Assembly: GCF_900964775.1 (NCBI RefSeq)
Contig: NC_041813.1
Coordinates: forward strand, 32,180,960-32,244,959
Origin: Scleropages formosus
Taxonomy: Eukaryota > Chordata > Actinopteri > Osteoglossiformes > Osteoglossidae
Direction of reading: 5' to 3'
Length of the DNA stretch: 64,000 bases
This document shows, one piece after another, positions 12,113 through 24,448 of the stretch; within the stretch, counting starts at the first letter, position 1; each line of letters starts with the position of its first letter. The translations under genes were made by a program, and so were the position numbers. Under the pieces are notes generated by a model, which made no database searches, was not told the DNA's origin, and saw nothing but the letters and a program-made list of their open reading frames with translations.

Positions 12113-13194
12113 ATATACACACACTGATCCTGGTCGATCCCATCTCTCAGAGCTGTGAGAACAGAGGTCTTTGGTGTGTGTGGAGGTTGTGTGTCCAGGC
12201 AGTCCTGTGACGACATATTTCTGCATGTGTGAGCCCTCATCGCGATCCCCCCACCATCAGAACTCAGGAATTTCTCTGGTCTCTTCCGCTCTTCGCGCTT
12301 CCCAGGTGACGTCACCTGAGTAGCGGACGCATCCTCACACTAACGTGGCTCATGAATGTGATTTTTCTTTCAGCATTCAGTTTTTTTTAAATAATTGTGT
12401 CAGTTGCTTGTCTTTTCCGGAAATGTCAATTTTTATACCCCTCCTCATGATTTTACCCCTGACTGCGTCCAAAAAACCAAGTGAGCTAAATATCGGGATG
12501 GACACTGGTGGTAGGACACTGGCAAAGAGTGTTTCCTTTGCATGGAGACAAGGAGGACAAAGGACTGAAAAGGATCCAACGAAGGAGGAACAAGAAGGAC
12601 ATCACTGGTGTTCTGGGTGACAATGGACTTTTGACAGCGAGCGGAGACATGGAAACAAGAGTTTGGAAAGAAGGAAGGAGGGAAGGAACGGAACACGAGG
12701 ACCAAAGGAGCTGACGGATTCGCAGTGTAAGAACACGTGTGTTCCATGTCGGTGTCTCAGTGCGAGTGTGTTTGGTGCTACATGCATTGTTCACATGTTG
12801 TTCACATGTTCCTCTCCAATGTGCGGAACTCTCAACCGTGTGTTTGCCTGCGCACCTGTTTGTACCCGCATGTCAGTGTCCCTTTGCATGTTCACACTTG
12901 TGTGTGATGAGCACTGCGCAAACACAGCAATTCTGCTGCGTGTCACATGAACCATGAATAGTCAGCCCTCGAGACACTGACCGGTCAGGGTCTCTCCGCA
13001 TGGTCATGACCCCCTGCGGTCAGACTGAGACACAGACACAGACAGACATGCGCATGTGTCTGATTTTGCCCCTTGAGGCAGCGCACGGAACATAAGTAGG
13101 AGCATGTAGAACTGTAGAGGACTTTTGGAACAGTGCAACTTTATGGAGGAGTGAGGAGGTTGGGGGTGAAGTGGTTCTGAAAGAGGTGGGTGTC

Positions 13195-13545
13195 ACGCGG
13201 ACCACAGGGAGCCGAGACGGCTGAACCCAAGTGCAGCGTTGTTGTTCGTTAGACGTTGAGGGAAGAGGCAAGGTCTCAAAACCAGGGACAGGCGAAGGGT
13301 CGGTCGATCGGCGAACAGGACAGGAACGAGGATCCATGGATGTGGTCGGAGAACGAAGCAAGGAGTCAAAAAACCAGAGATCGTGGACAGAGCAAGAGTG
13401 TAGTAACACGAGGAAGGGCGGTTGTCCCAAACAAGATTCCGCAATGGTACGGGAGCTGAAGAGGGTCTTTACAGGGTGAGCGATTACTTATGAGCTAGTG
13501 CGGAGTCAGGTGTTGTTGCTTGTGTTGTGGGCGTGGACGTGACAG
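13195..13545 (+). repeat. interspersed repeat, copy A (unclassified)
   Basis: The segment shares ordered blocks with 62018-62345: CTGAACCCAAGTGCAG near the start, GATTCCGCAA then GAGCTGAAGAGGGTCTTTAC in the middle, and GAGTCAGGTG...GTGGGCGTGG near the end. The right end reads GTGACAG. No coding capacity or clear terminal repeats were seen, so the class is unknown. Confidence 0.6.
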
Positions 13546-13914
13546 TGGGTTTGAGACCCTTTTTGAACATCGAGAGGGATTCAGCAGTGCTGAGGGACAC
13601 AGGGAGCTTAGTCCACTGCAGGGAGCCAGAACCGAGAATCTTCGGACTTTTGATTCCGGATCTCTAGTGTGTGGGACCACCGAATAGCCAGAGGCCTGAT
13701 GGTGATCGGTCATCCAGACAGAGGTGTCTGGGAGGCAGGCGGCCTCCGACTACACACTCTCAATTTGATGCTACGTACATCACACAAGTAAAATGAAGTT
13801 TACCATGGTATTTGGTGGGGATATTACACTCACTGCTGTCTCAGTTTGTTTTTTCCTCCTTGTGATGCTCAGCTCGTCCTTCCTGACCCCCCCATGTGTC
13901 CTTCTCTTTTTCAG

Positions 13915-13955
13915 AGCTCAGTTTCTCTGAGGAGCAGAAGCCTGTGACATTCTGA
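13915..13955 (+). CDS. candidate alternative Kv3 terminal exon 1
   Basis: A good acceptor (CTTTTTCAG ending at 13914) is followed by a phase-1-compatible frame giving ELSFSEEQKPVTF and a TGA. The phase fits the Kv3 exon ending at 2074. Kv3 genes are known for alternative C-terminal exons, but I do not recognise this tail and the segment is short, so chance is quite possible. Confidence 0.2.
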
Positions 13956-13982
13956 GTGAGTGTGTGCGCATGCATGTGTGCG

Positions 13983-13988
<6 letters not shown>

Positions 13989-14040
<52 letters not shown>

Positions 14041-14045
14041 TGCAC
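13989..14045. repeat. TG microsatellite
   Basis: A nearly pure TG run of about 23 units, ending GCGCGTGCACACGCG. Confidence 0.95.
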
Positions 14046-14353
14046 ACGCGTGTGTGTGGGTGGAGCCACAGCATGGAGACAGGACATCGAAAGGACATGG
14101 AGAGATAGACAGGGGGACAAAGGGGGAAGGAGCCAAGAAGTGACCAAAGTATCCGAAAACAGCACCCCCAGTTGGGGGCGTCAACACTGAGGCTGACGAG
14201 CAGACATCACCCCCCCAAGTACCTGCAAAGCCTCACTTGTTATGTAGCATCTCCATTAATGCACTGTAGCGGCACCTGGCTGAGGACAGATGGACACAAC
14301 GGACACACACACCTCCTGTGGACTTGTGCTGTATGCAATATCTCCTCCTGCAG

Positions 14354-14502
14354 GCTGCCAGCAATGGAGCCTTAACCGCCTCCGCCCGCCCCCCCCTCGC
14401 ATGCCTCCGGTCTCCAGCACTCTGAGCTCCTCAGTGATGCGCCGCAGTGACCGGAACCCTTATGGGGAGTTTATCTTCGCCCGAGGTTCGACCCGCACGT
14501 GA
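14354..14502 (+). CDS. candidate alternative Kv3 terminal exon 2
   Basis: CTCCTCCTGCAG ends at 14353. The phase-1 frame that would join the Kv3 exon ending at 2074 then stays open for 49 codons to TGA at 14500. It starts GCQQWSLN and ends RNPYGEFIFARGSTRT. It is on the same strand as kcnc3 and upstream of the AATAAA at 16820. I do not recognise the tail. It could be another Kv3 C-terminus, an exon of an unrecognised gene, or chance. Confidence 0.35.
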
Positions 14503-16450
14503 CAGCGGCGAGGGGCAGCAGCATCGCGGCAGCACTTCCGAAGCCATCGAACCCGGCGCCACTAGCCCAGCCTGTTTCCACAACGACAGGAGCGGGTTTC
14601 ATGAGTTGGAGTGATGTAACTGTGAGGGTAACTACTGTACCCCAGGCGGGAGCCGCCATCGCTGCGGGGCCACGTGGAGGAGAGGGAGAGAGGAGCAGGG
14701 TGTGGCCAAGGGTCCGGAGAAGAGGGAGGTGCGGGGCGGCACCCCGGGGGTTAACACTGAGAAAGACTCTATATTGGAAGAACAGCGCCACCAGCAGGAG
14801 GTACACATACACAGACACACCCACACCCGCACAGTCTGCACTGGAACACTGGAAAGAAACACTTTTTATCACTCTCTTTACCAGCATGACTCTTCTGCAT
14901 GACTTGAATTGTGCACCGTGAACACAGCACTGGGAAACAAGGCAACGGGGCGAGAAGATGAAAAACACACAGCAGCGTGCGTGCGTGCGTGCGTGCGTGC
15001 GTGTAATGCACCGGAAACAGAACAAACGCAACACGATATTTAGAGAGGCTCTATATTTCTTTTTGGAATAATAAAAAATGAATGCACACAAATACAGAGC
15101 TGCTCAACTGGTTCCTGAGCCTGAAGAACTGCACCACAAGGGGGCGCTCTGTCACTTCCTGCCCCCGCTGTGACTCGGACCGTATCCCCTGACCCGACGG
15201 CCCTTTTGCGCTCCTTCCGTCCCTGGATTCCTCAGACTTGTTGGAGCCCCCTCCCCTCCATTGCCGCTGACCGCTGACAGCAGCTACATTGACCGTAGTT
15301 ACAGAAAGAACTGATTGTAGCTACAGTGACCTCCCCGACAACGGGCTGTTTCACTGCTCTAATTTGCACTTATCTACTGTCTACTTGCTGAACAGAAAGA
15401 AGGCGGGCTGTCGGTGCTGTGCTCTCAGTGCTGCGCAGTCAGTGCTGTGCGGTCGCAGTCTGCGCTTTACTGTCGGTGCTGCGTGGTCAGTGCTGCACGG
15501 TCGCGGTCGGTGCCGCTCAGGCCTGCGGGAGCTCTCTCAGGCCTCCTGCAGGCAGCGCAGAGATCAGCTCCGTCAGTGATCATTCACATCGTGTCAGTTG
15601 CTTCCTTCCGAGGTGCCGGAGGAGCGGTCAGCGCGCAAAGGCTGCGCTCATGTGTCACGTGGCAGCTCGGCAGTGCCGGCAGCGCTGTTTCTCCGCTGCA
15701 CGTGCCTCCGTCCCACCGACCGGGACCCCGCTCTTCCAGCTCCAGGTGCTTGGTCATGGTTAGGCCCTGTTGCCATGGTGACGGCGAACTCCATGCCAGC
15801 GAGGAAGTCCAGCTGCGTGGGGAAGCTCAGTGCCTCCTCGGTGGGGCTCGGTGGGGCTCAGTGGGTCCTTTACCTCGAGCGTTTGATCACTTCCGTCACG
15901 TTCACCGAGAGCCATGAAGGCGAGTTATCATTGTCATCTTTGCGTTCCTAATGCCAGTATATTACTGTCATCTCCGAGTTACTGGTGCGAGTTGCTCTCC
16001 TGAGCCGTGCCATCATTTCTGTCGCTTCCTTTCACACCGTAACGTCCGGTGCCACGAGCCCCACTGACAGATGACGTGGCCGTGGACGTGCGGGACGAGC
16101 AGAGCGACGACACCCGGTGTCACGCGTCGGGACGGGCGAAGCGCATCACCTGCGTCCGAGCTGGGAGATGGAGTTCGAGGGGCGGGTTGGGGGTAGGGGT
16201 TCCAGGCACGGATGAAGAGACCAGGTGTGTGGCTCAGGTGTGTGATCGGAGCGCAGAGACGGGGCTCGCAGGTCTCGCGCCAGCAACACTCGCATCCCTT
16301 TACTTGAAAAAACGAGAACATATCAGAGGGTGCAGGGCAGCTCCCGCAACCCCACCCCACCTGCCCTGTACCATTTCCCGGGAAAAGGCTCTTTTGCATC
16401 TTGCGATTTTTAACCTACTGTTTGCGGATGAATAATGACGCATGCGTGGT

Positions 16451-16474
16451 AAAAAAAAAAAAAAAAAAAAAAGA

Positions 16475-16505
<31 letters not shown>

Positions 16506-16508
16506 AGA
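16451..16508. repeat. poly-A / GA low-complexity tract
   Basis: An A-rich run of about 32 bases is followed by a GA run and an A-rich tail. It resembles an old retroposon tail, but no body was recognised beside it. Confidence 0.7.
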
Positions 16509-16819
16509 AAAAGAGAACGATCCTCCTTCCTTGTGGAAGGACAGGCGTCCTCGGTCCTGGTCCCCCGTCCTGGTCCCCTGTCCGTCCACGTGTGTCTCCG
16601 CCAATTATCGCCATCGCCATCTCGCTCACGTGCGCAGGTGGGCCGGTGCGTGTCAGACCCCCCCCGCGAGAGGGACAGGGGGACAGACGGACGGAGGGAC
16701 TGTGATCGATTCTCTTTTTTTACAGGTGGCAAACTGTGGAAGAACGAGAAAAAATAAGGACTGTACAAAGTATATTTCAGTGGAATGTTTTTATATTTTT
16801 GAAACGTTAAGAGAGATCG

Positions 16820-16825
16820 AATAAA
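16820..16825 (+). terminator. AATAAA polyadenylation signal
   Basis: This AATAAA lies downstream of all plausible kcnc3 exons, about 650 bp before the aldh16a1 start codon, and is followed by a T/G-rich GATGATGATG run. It is a candidate 3' end for the longest kcnc3 transcript. Confidence 0.4.
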
Positions 16826-17194
16826 CTATGACACGATGTGATGATGATCATGATGATGATGATGATGATGATGTCGGAGCTGGAGGGCAGAACACAAAGA
16901 CTGATGACGTAAATTGTTAACTGCACGCAGTGACACTCAGTGCTGACTTTGCTGAACGGCTCTTCTCCGCCGCAGGTACTAGGAAACCAAGTGAAAGAAG
17001 CAGCTTGGAAGGAAGGAAGGAATGAATGAATGAAACACAAAAAATAAAGAAAAATATGGACCCTTATGCCAAACTTTTCACTCGGTCTCCTGTGTGATTC
17101 CTTGGTGCAGAGCGGGGGCGGGACGGCAGTGACTGAATGCGTAATGAGCTCATTGATCCGCGTGGGCCGAACACACGCGCTCAGAAGCGAGACA

Positions 17195-17480
17195 CGGCTC
17201 CTCAGCGCCCCCCAGCGGCGGCTCTGCGCTCCTCCACGGCGCTCCTCCACGGCGCTCCGCCCCCGCACCGCGCAGCGTTCGAGCGGAACGGGCGGGGCTA
17301 TGCGCGACGGGGCGGGGCCTCGGCGACGTTTGGCGGAAAGGGGGCGGGGCCTCAGAGGACGGAGCGGAAGCGAAGCGCGCAGACGTTCGTTGGCACGCGG
17401 TGCTCGTGAGCGACGTTCGGCGGCGCGGCGACAACCAATAGAAACAGTAAGAAGCGCGCGCTGCTAGTTTGCGGCGCGTG
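17195..17480 (+). promoter_or_regulatory. CpG-rich aldh16a1 promoter
   Basis: The segment is very rich in GC and CpG. It has several GGGGCGGGGC (Sp1-type) boxes around 17282-17350 and an AACCAATAG CCAAT box at about 17434, within 50 bp of the start codon. There is no TATA box, which fits a housekeeping promoter. Confidence 0.65.
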
Positions 17481-20400
17481 ATGGCAGCCAGGGGGCCCGA
17501 GAAAACGGTCGGTGACATTTTCCGCTCCATGGAGTTCGGCCCCGCGACCCCCAGCAGCCGCGCTGCTGCACAGGTGACGTCGTCGTATCGTCTGTATACA
17601 GTGTATGAGTCAGTCAGTCAGTCAGTCAGTGCTGCTGGTCGACGTGTCCGACCCTAGTAACTGCTTTCACACCCTTTTTTACCGCACTTAGTCACTTAAC
17701 TCTGAGTTAAGCCCGCCGGACTGCGTCGTCCTTCGCTGGACGCTGGGCAGCGGGCGCGAGACCGCTAAACATGTGCCAGTGTGTCATGTGACCGTAGCAC
17801 GTGACGCGTGTCAGTACGAGGGAGGGGAGGGTCTCTCAGCCAATCACGTCTCAGTACAACACCAGCTCTTGCTCCAGATGTTTGCTGGACTTTTCCCACA
17901 TTTGCGGGGTTTTCCGGGGGGGAGGGGGGTGATGATCGCCTCCCTCCTCCTCCTCCTCCTCCTCCTCCTCCTCAGGCGAGAGAACTGTCGCTCCATTTCT
18001 GGAACACGGTGGTGCCCCTTATTCGTTGTGCTGGACAAAAGTGTGTGTAGAGTCTTGCATGGCCTCACTCTGTGTGTGTGTGTGTGTGTTGCAGGCCTGG
18101 CTGGAGCATCGCTCTCACTCCCTTGGTCTTTTCATCGGCGGAGAATTTGTCCGTCCGGCAGATGGACAGACGAGCGTCGTGACGGATGCCGCAGGTCGCT
18201 CGTGTTTTGCGTCGGGTTCGGAAAAGGGTGCGAGCCGGAGCCCCTCCCCTCCATACTGACTCCCCCCCCCCCCGTTTCATCCCATCCCTGCAGGGGGCAG
18301 CGTGTGCAGCACCGCGTGCGCGGGTGACGAGGACGTGGCGGCGGCCGTCGCCGCAGCTTCCGGCGCCTTCAAAGTGTGGAGTGGCCTCACCTGCCCCCGG
18401 CGAGCCCGGGTTCTGCAGAGGTTTCGTGCTCGTCGTGTCACGTGCTTTCTGTCTTGGGCTCCGCCCCTCGACCTCTGCAGTCCCTCCCCCTTGACATGTG
18501 CAGCCACCTGATAGGTCCTTCCCGACTGCGTCCTCAGGCTGGGCGACGGCCTTCAGAGACACAGCCAGTGCCTCGCCGAGCTCTGCGAGATGACGCGGTG
18601 CCCCTGTCCCGCGTCGGCCCTGGTTCGACTGGCGCAGTACTACGCTGGCTGGGCTCAGCTGCGGGATGCTGTACTTCCAGGGTGGAGTCCTCTAGGTGTG
18701 TGTGTGTGCGTGCGTGCGTGCGGCAGGGTGCGTGGGACACTTCACAGGACACGCATTGTGTTTATTTTATTGCACAAAGGTGACCAGTAGTAAACTAGAC
18801 CTGTCAGCTGGAGCAGTTACCATGGAAACATAAGACATGAAAATAAATGCAGAGGTTTGAGACGATGGGCCAATCTCTGGGCAAACCGCTCCTTAAGGTT
18901 GTCCTTGTCCGTCCGTTGGAAAGTGTCCCCTGCAGATTGCTGGAAGAGCGCAGCTCCCAGGAAGTTATGGGTAAGAGTGCGAGGCAGGCAGCGAATGCTG
19001 CTCCGTAACCCCATCGTGGATCCGGTAACCAATAAAAGAGCGCAATTTACGGCATGCAATGCGCTGTATCCGCTACAGGACAAGCACACGTGAATAAATT
19101 AAAGTGGAGTTAATGAAGTACAACGAAATAGAAATGTGTGAGGCACACAGGTCAGTTTTATGGTAAACACGGTGAAAAGCATGAAAGAGGACAGACGGAC
19201 AGATAGGTGGACGGACACCCCTCCTTTGCCGTTTCTCAGGAAACGCACCGGGGTTCCGGTTCTCGTTCTGCTCCCAGGCGTCGCCCGGCTGTCGTTCCCT
19301 CACGCTGCAGCGTGTCCTTCTGCTAAGTGAAAAGTTTGTTTAAAAAACACACCGCTACAGACCGTCCGTCTCTCTCACACGCACACACACACACGCACGC
19401 ACGCGCGCTGAAGTCTGCACCTAAAGTGACCTTCCTAAGACGGACCGACATTAACGGAGCGCTTCGGCTCCTTGTCAGCACATCGAAACAACCCTGCAGG
19501 AAGGAGACGTGTTGCGTCGGCTCGTGTTGCACGTCGTGGCATTTTATGCGTCGTTGCGCGTTACGTGTCGCGTCCTGGCGTGTGCCCACTTCGCCCCTCG
19601 CTCTTCCTCCGCCTCAGGTGTCGTGGCCGTGCTGGTTTCCGACGACCGCTCCCTGTTCGCCGCCTTCCTCAAGGTGTTCCCGGCGCTGGCCGTGGGTAAG
19701 TGCCGCCAGCGAAGGACCCCCAGATGGACCCCGCTGGCCTACATGTACATGTTGACGGTTGCACGCGTACCTCTTCCCGACTCTTATGCGCCGTTATGAT
19801 GGTGTGTTTCTCGTGTTCAAACGACGCCGTCCTTCCGTCGAGGGACAACGTGAGGTCAGTCTCACGGGCGTCGAGTTTAAGCAGCAGTTACACGTGTGCG
19901 CGAGTGTGTGTTCGGTGAAAATAAGAAATGTCTGTACGGTGCACCGTTGCACACGAACACACACACACACACTCAAGTAAGTTGTTGAGTCGTAAGCCAT
20001 GCCACTGAGAGTCTGACACCTTACCATGTTTTTTCTGCACTCAAACCCTGGGTCCTGTGGAGACAATCAGAACGTTCTGTCTGTCTCCAAGGCAACGCTG
20101 TGGTTTTGAAACCCGGTGCGGGGACGGCTCCTCCCGCTCTCCTCATGGCTGCTATTTTTGGGGAGGCGGGACTTCCTGCGGGCGTGTTCAACATTGTGAC
20201 GGGTCCAGGAGTGTCGCTGGGGGTCAGACTGGCCCAGACCCCCGATGTCAACTATGTCACGTACAGCGGCAGTAAAAAGGTGCGTGACCCCTCCCCCCTT
20301 GGCCCGCTTCCCCTGTGACCCCACCCATCGCACTCATGTTTTTGTGTGTGTGTGTTTCTCCCTCAGGAGGCGGAGCTGCTGGTGAGGGAGACCGCAGGCT

Positions 20401-22040
20401 CCTGCGCCCCTGTCTCGCTCTCCCTTTTGACCGACGCCATCTGTCCCTTCATCGTGTTCGACTCGGCCGATGTGGACAGCGCCGTGGACGCGGTGATGGA
20501 GGCCGTCTTCGGGAAAGCCAGAGAAGTGAGTGTGTCTCCCCGGGGCACCGGTCTCAGGGTTCCGCCGCCGCCACTGAGGGGGGCGTAGCGTCCAGCCCTC
20601 CATCCATCCATCCATCCCCTTTCTCACTTGTGTCCCGTGTTTGTCTCCCAGTGCCACTGGGTGTTGTGTGTGCAGGAGTCCATCTGGGAGGGTTTGGCTG
20701 CCCGGCTCAAGGTTCGAATAGCAGGAGCGAAGTGCCTCCCTCTGCGGTCGGAGTCGGATCGGCATGCTGTGAATGCTGCAGTACAGGAGGCCCAACAGCA
20801 GGGGGCAGAAGTGAGTTAAATTTGTGCCAAAACAGGAAGTTCCTGTGTCCCGCAATGACGGAGACCGTTGGCTGTCATGCGCTCCAGCATGTTTGTCCTC
20901 AAAGTGATCGATTAATTCCTCTAACTGATGAAAAATTGATCTTTGGTGGCACAAAATAGCCAGACTCCTCCTTTTGCAGCAGTTCCACATGTTTCCTTCC
21001 ATCCAGGTGATTCAGCCATGCCCCGCCCCCTCATCGTCCTCCCTGTACCCCCCCACCGTGTTGCTGGGGGTCGCTCCATCATGTCCCTCCGTCGTCTCGC
21101 CACCGCCAGGACCCATCCTACCCGTCCTGTCATTCAGAACTGCCACAGAAGGGGTCACCTTAGGTACGTGATCTCTTCAGCGGGATGTTGCCGAAGGAGT
21201 CCTCTTCCTGTCCCGCGGTACGTCCGTCGCCACACTGTCTCTTTCCTGTTTCAGGGAACCACACCCCCCATGGACTGGCAGCCTCTGTATGGACCGAGGA
21301 CCTGACCCTCGCTCTCGAGACGGCCAGGAGGTACCGCCGCAGGGACACGCCCTTCCCGCACCGCCACCCCTGTTCACTTGTCCGTCCACCTGTCTGACCT
21401 CAGTGTGTGGTGACTCTCATTTCTCCATCCCCAGTCTCTCTGTGGGCTCCGTGTGGCTGAATTCCCACTCTGTTCTGGACCCATCACTCACTGTCTCTGG
21501 GGTCAAAGAGAGTGGCAACTGCACCGACGGCGGCCGGGAGGTAGGAGAGCGCCCCCTGCAGGCCAGACTTCATGTGACCCTGGCAGTAGAGGGATGCCAC
21601 GCTCTGACGGTCTCCTTCCTTCGTCCCCAGGGTCTCTTCCAGTTCCTGCGGCCCTCCGTGGCCCCGGCCCGCTCCCCATCCTCCCCGCTGCCGCTGGATT
21701 ACGGCCGGTTCGGGACCACCGGGTCGGGAGTTCTCCTTCCGCAGGCGGTCGGAGGGGCCGATGCGTCCAGGTCAGTGTGTGTGCGCGAGCGTGCGCAGGT
21801 GTGTGTGTGTGTGTGTGTGTGTTTCTGTGTTTGAATCCCTTTCTCACCCCCTCCAGGGCCCCTCGCTCCTACCCCCAGCTGGTGGGTGGGCGCCAGTGCG
21901 CCGCTGACTCTGGCTGCAGTTTACAGGTTTTGGCCCCAGGGGGCAGTGTGATCGCTCTGTGCCCCAGCAGCGGGCGGAAGGATGTGCGCAATGCTGTTGA
22001 GGCGGCTCTCAAGGTGCAGCCTGGGTGAGCAACTTCGTGT

Positions 22041-22073
<33 letters not shown>

Positions 22074-23075
22074 CACACCTGTGTTTCTATGTCTCCGAGC
22101 TGTGGTACGTTACCATGCTGCGTACATTACCCGCAGGTGGGCTGCAAGTAGTGTGCCTTGGCGCTCTCGGACACTGCGCTCTCTCGCTGAGAGCCTCGAG
22201 CGGAGGGGAGGGGACGTGGCGGTGGCGCTCAGTGCTCAGACGGGCTGCTCCAAGGAGGAGGCATGCAGGGAGGTGGAGCTCAGCGTGTTCCGCCTCTCCG
22301 AATGGGCAGCCCACTGCGAGACGCGCGCCGGAGGAGGAGGAGCGCAGGTGGGCCGCTCACCCTGTTTTTACCAGGATTGTCGTATAAAACCTAGGAGTCC
22401 AGCCGTGAAAGGTAACGCACGCGTTGCTCTCAGGCTCTGCCCCAGTCGGGCATGGCGCTGTGCCTCCCGGAGCCCCTGGGCGTGATCGGCGCCGTGCTGC
22501 CTGATGCCAAGCCCCTCCTCTCGCTCATCTCTCTGCTGGGGGCTGCGGTCGCCGCTGGCAACGCCGTGGTGATGGTGCCGAGTGAGAAGAGCCCACTCCC
22601 CGCCTTGGAGTTTGTGCAGGTCAGTAATCCTTCTCACCTTCTTGGCGGTGTTCCGGCGCTGCACAGACAGGAAGTACAGCACCTGTCCCTCCTGCTTGTC
22701 CCCAGGTGCTGCAGGCATCTGACGTGCCAGGGGGCGTGGTCAGCATTGTGAGTGGCCACAGGGACCAGCTGACCCGGGCGCTGGCCAATCACAGCGTCGT
22801 ACAAGCCGTGTGGTATTGCGGGGGACAGGAAGTGAGTGAGCCGCCGCCTCCCTGTGCGTTTGGCCCTCACTGGGTAAACCAGCCATCACGGTGACCTTTG
22901 CCCTCTGACCTGTGTGCAGGGGGCGCAGTACCTCCAGTGGGCCTGCGGTGAATCCCCGAAGCGGCTGTGGGTGCGAAGCGAGGACTCGCTGTGGGAGCGA
23001 TGTGAGGCGGCGTTGCTGGAGGAGCTCTGGGCGCAGGCTGTGCGCTGGAAGAGTGTGTGGATCCCCACAGCCTAG
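17481..23075 (+). CDS. aldh16a1: ALDH16A1, two-domain aldehyde dehydrogenase homologue
   Basis: Seventeen exons: 17481-17573, 18095-18194, 18294-18420, 18538-18695, 19618-19695, 20092-20279, 20367-20525, 20652-20810, 21007-21163, 21255-21330, 21435-21540, 21631-21770, 21857-22024, 22137-22347, 22434-22619, 22706-22831 and 22920-23075. The phases sum to an uninterrupted frame of 795 codons, close to the human length of about 800. The protein is an ALDH domain plus a second partial ALDH-like domain. The cofactor-lysine segment GNAVVLKPG is present. The usual ELGGK (catalytic Glu) is replaced by SLLTDAICPF. A Cys sits at the nucleophile position (KARECHW before VQES), although the spacing to QES is two residues shorter than usual. 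Mammalian ALDH16A1 lacks the nucleophile and is thought non-catalytic, acting through protein partners. Start chosen at the ATG beside the CpG promoter. Confidence 0.93.
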
Positions 23076-23724
23076 AGGGGGTGCTGTGGGACTGGGGTGG
23101 GAGGGGGTCCTCGGTGCTGTCTCAGGGTCCGATGCCGAGAGGTTGTGTGTGTGTGTTTGGGATGCATATCAGAGCTGACCTGGTCCCAGATTGGGGCTCT
23201 CTGCGCACGGTGTGTCCGGTGCTCTCCCGGTACACTGCCCCCTGTTGGATCGGCTAACCATACACTGACCAGACACCCCATCGCTGTGTGTCCGGCGGTT
23301 GCGGTGTGACTGGAACGCCATCCTCGGGCGCTCGGCCTCATGGGGAACGTCAGCTTCCTCTTGTCAGTCAGCTGGAGCACATCTGCTCACGACGAAGGTG
23401 CTGAACAAAGTGCATCAAAATGTGTAATTACCTGAAAATGTGGCTCCGCCCTCTGTGCTGATCACCCCCCCATTGTCTGAGTCAGAGGGTCCAGTAAAAA
23501 CAAAAGTTTGTCCAGCTCTCCTGCTTGCGTTGTCCTTCTTGTCCTTTTCCTCTTGTGGTGATGCTCATAGTGGTGTCCATGGTTCCCGTTTCCATGGTGA
23601 CAGCGCACGGGCGCTGTGCTGAGTCACAGTGAGTCGGGCCCAGGTTGGTCACTAACAGCAGCATGAGTCGGCAGAGTCACAAAGTGCAGAGTCAGTGTGG
23701 GCGTGGCTCACTTTCCACAGGACA

Positions 23725-23759
<35 letters not shown>

Positions 23760-24300
23760 GTTAGTGCTACCCTTAGCTATTATCAGTTCGTTTATTCCCC
23801 TTCCTTCAAAGCACCTTACAGCACAACGCTTGTTTGTTTCCCAGGGTCATTTTTACTGCACTGCGGTAACGGACGACACGACTGAAACCCACATTTGTGT
23901 GTGTGTGTGTGTGTGTGTCACACACCTGAGGGGAACTTCCTGGATTGTTCTGAGTTGTGCTTCACTTAAGAGAAAAGTGTCTCACTGATGAAGACGCACG
24001 TCTCTAGCGCTGGCAGTGAAGCCACGCCCACCCGCTACAGGCCGCAGGACACCTCCGCGCCGGATGCTCTTCACCACGCCTGCGTCACAAACAGGAAGTA
24101 CGTAGGCGCACAAAGAAAGTTCTGGTAAAACAGACAAGGGAGTGTTGTTATTAGCCGTGGATCCATGTGCAACCTCTACTGATGTTTCCAGTTACGTAAC
24201 TAGTTTTATGTAATTAATACGATAATAAAAATGGAATTTTATTTGTCGGGGAACTTGATACAGTACACGGACCACTTTGCTCTGCGGTCACCAGAGGCTC
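23076..24300 (+). other. aldh16a1 3' flank and ferritin-1 upstream region
   Basis: No gene was recognised. The stretch has CA/TG tracts (23738-23756 and 23898-23920), the enhancer-like module at 23572-23640, and AT-rich sequence with a weak AATAAAA at 24223. It is transcribed, if at all, as aldh16a1 3' UTR. Confidence 0.5.
23572..23640. promoter_or_regulatory. CCATGG palindromes plus MARE/AP-1 module upstream of ferritin copy 1
   Basis: GTGTCCATGG and GTTTCCATGGTGAC (23588-23601) resemble RFX X-boxes. They are followed by TGCTGAGTCAC (23617-23627), a perfect NF-E2/MARE core, and a second TGAGTC at 23630. The same arrangement recurs upstream of ferritin copy 2. Mammalian ferritin genes are induced through antioxidant/MARE elements by NRF2, so a ferritin enhancer role is a fair inference. 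Confidence 0.55.
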
Positions 24301-24349
24301 CCGTGCAGGACACGCCCTCCGCCAGCCCACATCCGGTGCCGTCTTGCGT

Positions 24350-24440
24350 CTGATTGGCTGTCGCGCTGGGAAGTGCGTGACGTCATTGCGCCCAGACGCG
24401 CTATATATAAGTGGAGAGGAGGCGGTTATCGTATTACACG
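24350..24440 (+). promoter_or_regulatory. ferritin copy 1 core promoter (CCAAT-type, CRE, TATA)
   Basis: In order: TCTGATTGGCTG (inverted CCAAT, also present before copy 2), the consensus CRE TGACGTCA at 24378-24385, and TATATATAAG from 24402. Transcription should start near 24430. A LINE begins at 24449, just downstream, so the promoter is separated from the rest of its gene. Confidence 0.75.
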
Positions 24441-24448
24441 GGTTCTCA

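Larger units (their letters stand above)
8702..17100 (+). other. kcnc3 3' flank / long 3' UTR candidate, simple-repeat rich
   Basis: About 8.4 kb lies between the Kv3 stop codon and the aldh16a1 CpG-rich promoter. It holds ATT, GA, TG, CT and ATC microsatellites, the TTCACTTTG satellite at 11.45-12.1 kb, an interspersed repeat at 13.2-13.55 kb and two candidate alternative Kv3 terminal exons. An AATAAA lies at 16820. I see no other recognisable gene. Kv3 genes commonly have long 3' UTRs, so part may be transcribed. Confidence 0.55.
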
